Assembly: GCA_037576215.1 (NCBI GenBank) | Contig: JBANDB010000002.1 | Location: 5,270,001-5,334,000, forward strand | Direction of reading: 5' to 3' | Source of the DNA: Armillaria gallica | Taxonomy: Eukaryota > Basidiomycota > Agaricomycetes > Agaricales > Physalacriaceae | Length of the DNA stretch: 64,000 nucleotides | In this document: positions 56,282 through 64,000 of the stretch, piece after piece | Numbering within the stretch: position 1 is the stretch's first letter | Layout: the number at the start of each line of letters is the position of its first letter | Translations under genes and position numbers: made by a program | The notes under the pieces: model-generated | The model's database searches: none | The model's input: only the letters and a program-made list of their open reading frames with translations | What the model was told of the DNA's origin: nothing

Positions 56282-57476
56282 TTAGCGAAACCCCAGGGAG
56301 AAAGGAAAAAACCTCACAATACACCGACCACCGTCAACCTCGTAGATCGTTCCGGTAATAAAGGAAGCTTCGTCCGAAGCCAGGAATGTTGCCATACTGG
56401 CGATATCTTCGGGATCACATAGGCGATTCATGGGAATAGCTACACCGGTTAGTTAATGACATAATTTGTACGACAGATAATCGTGCTGCATACACACTTT
56501 GTAAGAAGGGCGCACGGTTCTCCGGTGTGTCTTCCTTAACACCGAGTGTGGCCTGTAACCTAAGGATGCGTTTCAGTTATCGTACCGAGACCCGGACGAG
56601 CCATGAAGTCGGATGTCTACATGGAGGTGGTCGCCAGAGCCGGAGCAATGGCACACACTCGGACCGTAGGGGCGTATTCAAGTGCCATAGTTTTGGTGAA
56701 CGAGTTAACGGCGCCTTTAGTCGCGTTGTATATAGCGTAGTTCGGTCTTGGGCGGAAACCGCCGGTGCTGGCGGGGTGAAGAGCATCAGATTGGAATAAA
56801 CGCAATGAAGGATGGAAAGTACCTGGATATATTGATGACGACGCCGCTTCCCTGCTTCAGGAAGACGGGGATGACGACTTTGGCGGAGATGTGTATGGGC
56901 TAGGGGAGACCTTTCACATTAGGAGAGCTTGTAGGGCTGAAGTCGTTACCTTGACGTTGATGCTGAAGAGATAGTCGTATGTATCTTCAGATACCAGATG
57001 TAATAACTGTATGAACTGAATTTCAAAGGTGATTTCGCTCAAACAAAGGTTACTAACCGTTATCTCCGTCTCGTTAGCTTGTACCCCAGCGCAGTTCTAG
57101 AACGACACAAAACGGTTAGTTCATTATTAAGCACCAGTAGCCAGGAGCAGTAATTTACTATGACGATATCAATCTTTCCAAATTTCTGTAGAGCAACGTC
57201 GCGCGCCTTTTCCCAATCGGCGATCAAACGGACATCGCTCTTAACGAAGGCGATCTTTTCAGGGTTCGCGTACGCCTGGGCTTCGCCTTCCGAGGCATCG
57301 ATGTCCATGATCACAACACTAGCTCCTTCCTTAATATATCGCATACATATCGCTCCTCCGAGACCTGCAGCGCCTCCTGTAAAGCAACGATGATCAGTAT
57401 CGCGACGACGTAGTAATGAGATGATGTTGCCTGTGATGATGGCTACTCTTCCTATGAGTCTTCCGGGACCTGACAT
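56282..57476 (-). CDS. Short-chain dehydrogenase/reductase (SDR)
   Basis: Minus strand, eight exons: 57476-57431, 57376-57159, 57096-57058, 57006-56950, 56899-56823, 56767-56621, 56559-56498, 56439-56282; 267 residues. A classical SDR, oxidising or reducing an alcohol/carbonyl with NAD(P). Marks: [15 protein letters not shown] (coenzyme loop TGxxxGxG), VMDID, NCAGVQ (NNAG with Asn to Cys), VINIS (catalytic Ser), [11 protein letters not shown] (Tyr and Lys), then [41 protein letters not shown] and [11 protein letters not shown] at the end. Asp at the end of the second beta strand (MDID) suggests NAD preference. Intron 1 (57377-57430) has a GC donor and could be read through in frame, adding 18 residues inside the coenzyme loop. 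Apparent stops at TAG sites disappear with the splices used. Substrate unknown. Confidence 0.9.
57377..57430 (-). other. GC-AG intron of the SDR gene
   Basis: Donor GCAACA, acceptor TTACAG, 54 bases. Its length is a multiple of three with no stop, so retention would be translatable but would break the TGxxxGxG loop. Confidence 0.7.
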
Positions 57477-60400
57477 CGTAGTTATGAGGACTCCAAGTGG
57501 AGGGTGGGAAGTGCTTAGATAGCGATCATTTTCGCGCCGACCGTACCGCCAGAAAAGTTGGTTTTGGCATGACAATCGAAGAGGATTGGGATTTTTGTTG
57601 GAAGGAAGAGAGACTTTTGATACAACTACTTTTGAATAGGGTTACACGACCTTTGATAGAGAACCTGCCGTAGCTGTGGGAAAAGGTGGTAGGTAGATAG
57701 GTTGCCATACTTACTCTGCACTGGACCGAGGTTAAATCTCAACAATCGCTGTCCCGTTTTCATATCTTGAAAAAAGCCACGGATATTTTCCCATTCACCG
57801 TGCTTGCTTCTCACTGGCGGGTAATACCATCACTTGCACCAATGTGACACTGATTGCCCAGCATCGAGCTTCTGGCATCGCCAGCATCAGATTCAGCCGT
57901 TTTACAGCGGTACACTCCGTTCATACGAAACTCGGTTGCGCCCAACACCGAATCAAACCGGTCGAGTTTTTCATTAATTTCCTGGAGGTAGTACAGCTGT
58001 ATATATGCCTTCGAAACTTTCTAGATCGCTTATCTTTCTGCTGCAGTTTTACTCAAAGGATGGCCATACTGATGTTAAGTGAGAAACATCGCTTCGCCGA
58101 GGCTGCAATCAGTGCTCGAGCTCGCCGATAATATCGGGGCTTCTTACTCTCAACCCGTTTAAGCTCTCCAATGCTCTCTTAGACATAAGGTCGAAGAATC
58201 TACGCCATGAATCCGCCTGTCAGGTTCTGGCATTTTTACCATTCAGATCCCCGTGAAACTCGCAATGCGGATTTCATGTCAATTAATGATTATCGAGGGA
58301 GGTCACTGCGAAAGCCCTAGATTAACGCCAAAGGGGAAAGGAAGGTCGTACTACAAGTGAAAAAGGCTTTTCCGTTTTTCCGCGCCCCCAGATCTTAGAA
58401 CCGACACCGTTTTCACAAAACCAAACTACGATATCCGACAACCATACAGGGGCCTCAAAATTATTGCGCAGTACCTTGTGGCGTTCGCCGTCCGGTCGCC
58501 TTCGCCACCGACGAAGGGTTGATACTCACAAGGTTAGGTACGAGGTGCTATTATGAGGAACGCGCATCCATACCTGGTACGGGCCCTGGGAGGTGGTGAA
58601 CTCACCCGCCCAGCGTCCGAACGTCGGTATAGTCCTTGATGCATCTAACATCTTCGCCTTTGAATCCGCCTGTCCATATAACCCTGAGGGTCATGACCGG
58701 ATATACGCTAACGCGGAGAAGACTCGAGAAGCTGTCCGTGAGAGTATGCGAGAAGCTTGTTACTGAGGTGCCAAGAAAGACAAGATATATATACGTAGTG
58801 CAGCTAGCTGATGGTCAGCTGGTGGATCTAGATTCTAATGACCGTTACTCTGCCTGCGGACCCGGTGCTTCCACCTACGCACCGGATGTGGTCGTCCGCG
58901 CATCGTTTGTATTCTTGTGAGGTAGATAAGTATACACTGCTAAGAACTGATTGTAACGCTGCGACACGCCGATCTATATCCGAATATGGTTGATGGATTG
59001 TTTCCTGAATCTCTAGGGCTACACTAGGGCTACAAGGGTTATCACAGTCGAGAATTTCAAGGATCTTTGCTGTACGATTCCCAACCACACCAAGTAGGGT
59101 ATCAATGGGCTTACACAGTATTACCTAGCCGTGTGGAATGAGCTTTGACCGGTGACCCTTTGACAGATTCAAAGCGTTCGTGTTTAACCTTTTACAGCAT
59201 CAAACCCTTTTTGGTAATTTGCTAATAGCATAGTATCGAGCTCTCTGGCATTGTACCTTCCTTCAAAACAATTGAGAAGTAGAACACGGTCAGGCATAGT
59301 AATTCCTGGACAGGGTTGATGTTGCATTAAGAACGTCAGAGTCAGTTCTGAGCCTCGTTTTTTTTTTTTCGCTTGTTTTTTTTTTTGCTTTTATTATTAT
59401 CTTTTCCCTTCTTAAACAAGGGTTACCCCCTGACCTCTCTTGGTCCGAAAGTTTAAGAGACGGAAACCAAACGGAAACATGATGTGTTCCTTCCCCAGAA
59501 CCTCCATCCTGGCTTCCCCGCATTACGTTAATCCCCATTCCTTGTTGAATGCTTGATTCTGTCACAATGTTCAACGTCTAACGAAATCGAGGAATCGAAC
59601 CCTCACCGCAGAGTGAGGGTTTGAAGATGAGCGCCCGAAAAGGCTGCAAAATATTATCCAGATGTGTGGGTCAGAAAATCCACTACTTCGTAGTTTTTAT
59701 ATTCAAACGTATAAGATATCCTCGAGAGGATGCGTGGCGCAAAGGGTATGCTTTAAATGAAGAATCCAAAAGTCATTCCTGTGTGTGGATGCTCTTAATA
59801 ACCGCATAACGCCTCTGGTATGACACATTCCAATTTAAAAGGCGCCAATCATGTCTATGTACAAGCATTGCTTCATTCACTTCATGATTTTTGGAACCCT
59901 TGGCATCCCGACGTAATGCCAGCGAAAATTGATCATCTTTGCCAGGCGATTCTTTCTTGGTCTCAATGAATACCCGCAGAGCATACCCATACAGAAGCGT
60001 TCGGTAGAGCTGCTTCCAATGAGTCAACAACCCTGGGGTTCAAAAGTTAGCCGAGCCGTCGCCGTTCTCTGATGGAATTCAAGTCAGGGCATTGAATGTG
60101 CCTTACAATGTAGTTGTCCATGTCTGATGGGACAGATGGTATGGACACGGGATAGTCGAGAAAGCTGTTCAAACTTAACGCCCATATTTCCTCTGTGTCT
60201 TGTGATGTCGTGGCAAAAGATGTCCAGTGAGGGACCTGTACTAACCAACATGGGCATAGTCCGTCTCGACTCGGAATGTTTACTGGTAGGGCATGTTTTA
60301 GCGAGGTTGAGCCTACCGAAAAGCTCCGACCCTGTACATCGCAAAGACCGCCTGCGATATACTGGGAGTCTATTTCCCATTTAGCAAATTGAACACGCTC

Positions 60401-60656
60401 ACTGGCCTTTCGAGCGTACAGTGGATTTAGACTTCAATATAAGACGATTTCGTCCGTAAGACCAGTCGATGCTACAGAGGGAATCTTTAACATATTGGCA
60501 GTCTAGGTAGAAAGCACTTGCATCATTCTTCCTTCTCACCCGCGGGAGAACCCTCGTACGCTATGCCGTTATCCGATCATGGAGTTGCGATTAATCATAC
60601 TATAATCAGCGACGGCAAGGTCGGGCATGGCCGAGTATCAAGATACTCTGAAAGAA
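57477..60656. other. 3.2 kb without a recognised gene
   Basis: Contains poly-T/A runs near 59359-59400 and a perfect 9-bp hairpin (AACCCTCAC...GTGAGGGTT) at 59598-59621. Frames at 58636-58920 and 60380-60084 show no domain. Confidence 0.4.
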
Positions 60657-61058
60657 CTATACCACCAGAAGAAAAGTAGCTGGGCGAGTCGTCAGACTCC
60701 GATTGACAGCACTAGCGGTACCAATACGCAGCCAGAACGATGGGAAACCACATTCTTCCGGAGTTAACTCCTCATTGAAGCCAGGTCGAAAACGGACAAG
60801 GAGTCCTTTTGTTTGCGCCGGAACTGTGAGAAAGCTGTCTAGAAATGATAGCAGTCCTCCATCAGGGCTTCGAACGGCTGAGAAACAAATGAGGGTTTCC
60901 ACCGAACGCCCCGTGCCAGTCAGTTTGACAATAGTCGATATAGAATCGTCCCTCACCGGCCTCAGTGAGAACCACAGTCTAGTATTGCCTAATTGATATA
61001 CGGATTCGGATGGTGGCGGTGAAGAACGACCAGCGATATTGACTGTAACGCCAAACAT
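60657..61058 (-). CDS. Hypothetical protein, 133 residues
   Basis: Single open frame on the minus strand, starting MFGVTVNIAGRSSPPPSESV, with an even residue mix (LWFSLRPVRDDSISTIVKL, GLLVRFRPGFNEELTPEE) that looks more like protein than a chance frame. No domain recognised, no signal peptide. It may be one exon of a larger gene. It lies next to an F-box gene on the same strand. Confidence 0.3.
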   Translation of the reverse strand: MFGVTVNIAGRSSPPPSESVYQLGNTRLWFSLRPVRDDSISTIVKLTGTGRSVETLICFSAVRSPDGGLLSFLDSFLTVPAQTKGLLVRFRPGFNEELTPEECGFPSFWLRIGTASAVNRSLTTRPATFLLVV

Positions 61059-61253
61059 GCACTAGCACTATAACACTAGCGTTTATTCATCTGTTATTAT
61101 GTCCACATTTTTGCATGAAATTAGTGCAAATCTTCTAGAGATTGTGTTCCACTGAAATGGCTTTCGACGTGAAGTCCCGAACAAAATATCAGGTGCTGAA
61201 CCGACGCTAATCATCACTGGTGAAGTACTGATCCCGCTCGCCAACGTTTACCA

Positions 61254-62528
61254 CTAGAATTCCAGTTTCAGCAGCTGCATATTAGAAGTCTCGGAAATCT
61301 TACCCAAGCTAAAGCTAACCCTTCCTTTCCGGCACAACAACGGAAAGAAAGGCTCGTACTCCGCCCTCATCGTTTCAGATGACAGCTGCAAGTCAGGATG
61401 TGGTGCGAATCTGAGTATATTTGTGATGCGGAGAAGCCTGACTGTATCAGAAAATGGAGGGCTGGATAACAATTCATCCAGCTCTATCCATTTTTTCACA
61501 GGTGCTTTCGCGCCGAATGATGTAATCTCGAAAGCCAGCTCTCCGATATTGGAAAATCCAACTTTGTCGCGAATGTGAATAAGATTGCGGATGCACCACC
61601 AAAGGTGTACATCAACGTGATGCATGAAGGAAAAGCATACTTTTCGTATTGAGCCAAAGCAGAGGATATGGCAAGGTGGCGACCGAGGTTGGATAGATGC
61701 TGCGAGTGTGTTAAAATACGGACGTCGGGCATGAATATGGACACTTACGCATAAGAAATACAGTCAATTCCTGAAGAGTCTGTGATGCAGCGGCAAGGAT
61801 CGCATTAGCGCGATCAAACTGGACCTTGTGAAGGTTATTAACGTCGATTGTGAGTCGCCGAATTCGCTCTACAGAGAATGGACAGCCTCCTGGTCGAAAT
61901 ATACTTTCGAGTATTAATGCGCTAACCCGATCGCCCGGATCATGATCAATCCTGAGAGCTAGATGCTCGACTTGGGGCAGTGCACGACATGCCTTCGAGT
62001 GCCTACTTTCGGTGTCGAAAACCAAAACAGCCCCGGACAAGGTTAGGCTTTTGAGTCGCGGGGATCCCGAGAGAAGATCATAGAACTGGTCTACATTGTC
62101 AAAGGCAACCCTATCGAGGTGGATTCCGAGGAATGAATGCGAAGAAAGACACGCAATTGGTCCATTAAGAAAACAACCGATGTCGACATGAAACAGCTTA
62201 ATGACAGCTAGATTTGGCAAAGACCGGATTATGAGGTCGAGAATATTACTAGTAGACGGTGGGGTTGTTATATGACACTCAGTGATGGCCAAGATCTTGA
62301 CGCTGGCAGACAAGCGCAGCGATGAACACATAGCTCGTGGAATTCTGTAAAAACAGAGTTCCTGCGGTGTGTCCTATGTCTCAGGTTGACATGGCGAAAG
62401 AGACGAACGCGAGTCCGCGAAGAGAATGCGCGGTTGACGAGCGAGCACGATTTGAGATCGCTGGAATGGTGCACCTCGTCGACGATCGCGTCGATAAGCT
62501 CTTGTGGGATCTGGCTCCACTCAGGCAT
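61254..62528 (-). pseudogene. F-box protein with one frameshift
   Basis: Minus strand, exons 62528-61749 and 61699-61254, intron 49 bases (61700-61748). The F-box is near the N-terminus: IPQELIDAIVDEVHHSSDLKSCSLVNRAFSSRTRVRLFRHV. After FTEFHELC the frame must shift by one base (around 62320-62330) to reach SSLRLSASVKILAITE; the paralogue at the left edge of the window reads FHEFCVASPHIPSLVQ here, so a base of the codon after Cys is missing. Beyond that the frame is open: IKLFHVDIGCFLNGPIACLSSHSFLGIHL, then, after the intron, MHHVDVHLWWCIRNLIHI and on to LLKLEF. One lesion only; it may be a recent mutation or a sequencing error. Confidence 0.78.
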
Positions 62529-62927
62529 TATTCAAATATCTGTATATAGTTATTACTATTGCTGCGAAAGGACCTTGTATAAGATGCACGTACCGTCAAC
62601 GTTCAATAAAAACTGCAATATCTTGTAATCCTGGATCTCTATTCAAGAAAAGAGTCCCTTTAACTGTTATGAATGAAACTCGAAAAGGAACACAAAGGCC
62701 GGCGCTCAACGTTCAACGTTCAACGCTTCACTTTGCGACGCAAGAACAAGGATCGACGTTGCAATCAAAGTTACAAGCGTCAATTCGTGACGGCGGTAAC
62801 ATGTGATGCATGTGATGTGACAATCACGGAGGCCAAATTTAAATTACTCTGGGTTTCTCTCTTGTTCTCGCGTACGAAGCCACAGAGAATCGCGCCGATA
62901 TTGGATACGCCAACTTCTTCGAAAATT

Positions 62928-62933
62928 ACGCGT
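62928..62933. promoter_or_regulatory. MCB-like element upstream of the FHA kinase
   Basis: ACGCGT, 239 bases upstream of the kinase ATG, the core bound by MBF in G1/S promoters of yeasts. A single hexamer, so suggestive only. Confidence 0.35.
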
Positions 62934-63103
62934 CGAATACCCACTGCACTGGCGAGGCGCTAAAAGTCTAGGCCGCTTACACAATTTCCTTGGTGTGGCC
63001 CCTTTGCCACCCGTCGTCGGTTTCTTGTCCTGCCACCATCAAAGACAAAAAAGGAGCCAGGATTCAACAAAGACATACTAAACGGGAAACAGGCACCAGC
63101 ACG

Positions 63104-63110
63104 TATAAAA
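63104..63110 (+). promoter_or_regulatory. TATA box of the FHA kinase gene
   Basis: TATAAAA 62-68 bases upstream of the ATG at 63172. Confidence 0.55.
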
Positions 63111-63171
63111 GGGCTTCCCTTCTCTTCACTCTGCCATCACCGACTACTCAGCCACATTCTTACGCACGACA

Positions 63172-64000
63172 ATGGAGAACGACTACGCCTACGACGACGA
63201 GGAGGAACAGACCCAGCAAGCAACGCAGTCGACTCAGCAACCTTCTCAGGCTAATCCTGTCGACGTCAACCTATGGGGTATCCTCCAACCCTGCAACGCC
63301 AACAACCCTCGTATGGAGTTTTCCAAGACGAGTCCCACGATTCGCATTGGACGTAATCCACAGAATGCTTTCATTCTTCCGGGGGCAAGAGTCAGTGAGT
63401 ATATTTTCAACTTGTTTCTCCCCCCCCCAGTTGTTCATCTTCGCGCGAAAGGCAATCAGCACTGTGAGATAGTATGGGATGGGGTCAGCAACAACGACAC
63501 TGCCTCTGTTACCGTTGTGGATAGGTCGACCAATGGCACCTTTGTGAGTCGATCATTTTAGAACGCGTCCCGGTCTGTCTCATGCATCCTGTAGATCAAC
63601 GGCTCCAAGATTAGGAAAGGACACCAACGTCTACTTCACGATGGAAATGAAATCGCATTTGGTACGGTCATTCCGCAAGGGCCAAACAGTAAAGAAGACT
63701 ATCGTATGTCCTACATCTCTAACCTATGCCATGCAAACCTAATGCTTTTCGCCTTGAAGGCTACATATTCCGTATGGTTGCGGGTGGCGACAAGCTTGAG
63801 GGTGTCTATGCCGACTACCAAGTCGCCCACGAACTCGGAAAAGGTGCCTTTGCCACTGTCGTCAAAGCAATGTCACGTAAAACCGGTGAATGGGTTGCCG
63901 TCAAGATGATCCGCGAGAAACGTCCACAGGGATCAACATCCGTAACGACGACGCAGACTCAACTCAATAGGGAGATAAATATCATGGCCAGTCTTTCGCA
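63172..64000 (+). CDS. FHA-domain checkpoint kinase (CHK2/Rad53/Cds1 type), partial
   Basis: Exons 63172-63394, 63452-63543, 63595-63703 and 63760 onward to the right edge. Residues 1-30 are acidic, then an SQ/TQ-like cluster (TQQATQSTQQPSQ), the kind phosphorylated by ATR/ATM kinases. The FHA domain follows: IRIGRNPQNAFILPGARVSNQHCEI, DRSTNGTFING, with Arg, Ser, His and Asn of the phosphothreonine pocket. The kinase domain begins with YQVAHELGKGAFATVVKA (glycine loop) and WVAVKMI (ATP lysine), and is cut off at REINIMASLS. FHA followed directly by a kinase is the CHK2 layout: Cds1-like, with one FHA domain visible so far. It relays DNA damage signals in the nucleus. It is divergent from the F-box gene to its left. 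Start fixed by TATA position and lack of upstream Met in frame. Confidence 0.93.

Noticed and set aside
56560..56620. Premature TAG in the SDR gene after ALATTSM
   Set aside because: The TAG is part of a GTAGAC donor; splicing 56560-56620 gives [18 protein letters not shown] in frame.
59585..59665. tRNA gene on the minus strand, suggested by GGTTCGATTCC
   Set aside because: The T-stem pairs at only three of five positions and no matching 5' acceptor or anticodon arm is found; the hairpin AACCCTCAC/GTGAGGGTT explains the look.
1..64000. CRISPR array, prophage, rRNA or bacterial operon
   Set aside because: No repeat-spacer pattern, no such genes; spliced eukaryotic genes throughout.

Overview
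The window is nuclear DNA of a filamentous basidiomycete, most likely an Agaricomycete (mushroom-forming fungus). The evidence is a class I hydrophobin with the eight-cysteine pattern, a crowd of divergent F-box/leucine-rich proteins, a DUF4238 protein, a zinc-cluster factor of the type common in mushrooms, and genes cut by many introns of about 45-65 bases. There are no bacterial or phage features. Coordinates of spliced genes below were built by hand from splice signals, reading frame and family motifs; they are not from transcripts.

Left third (1-26 kb). An F-box protein runs off the left edge (1-434). It is followed by a DUF4238 protein (1733-3550). At 4.0-10 kb lies an F-box birth-and-death cluster. 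One copy (4062-6664) is split by a 1384-bp terminal-inverted-repeat element with a TA target duplication. A second copy (7870-9167) is broken by one nonsense codon. Three more shredded relics follow. A hydrophobin (10644-11172), an intact 529-residue F-box protein (12012-13601), glyoxalase I (15733-16555), a proline-rich membrane-anchored methyltransferase-like gene with two frame breaks (17341-19246), a RING/coiled-coil gene with one frame break (21095-21821), a fragment of an FAD monooxygenase (about 22.2-22.6 kb) and a complete glycerol-phosphate acyltransferase (23836-26134) come next.

Middle (26-46 kb). A segment of about 3.5 kb is repeated in tandem three times, each with a 13-exon aldo/keto reductase (27645-29411, 31115-32893, 34664-36456) preceded by a decayed stretch on the other strand. 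A fourth, inactivated and more distant reductase copy lies at 40867-42599. The three open copies share loss of the catalytic histidine; the dead copy still has it. A compact tyrosinase (44491-45876) with all six copper-ligand histidines follows.

Right third (46-64 kb). After 3.5 kb without a recognisable gene come a zinc-cluster transcription factor with its DNA-binding domain at the very C-terminus (49368-50971), a NIPA-type magnesium transporter containing a 6-base microexon (53087-55808), a short-chain dehydrogenase (56282-57476), a hypothetical gene, another F-box gene with a frameshift (61254-62528) and, divergent from it, the start of a CHK2/Rad53-type FHA kinase that runs off the right edge (63172-64000).

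The housekeeping genes (acyltransferase, glyoxalase, Mg transporter, checkpoint kinase) look intact. The F-box and reductase families show rapid local duplication and decay. GC-AG introns recur in several unrelated genes here and would be missed by GT-only gene finding.
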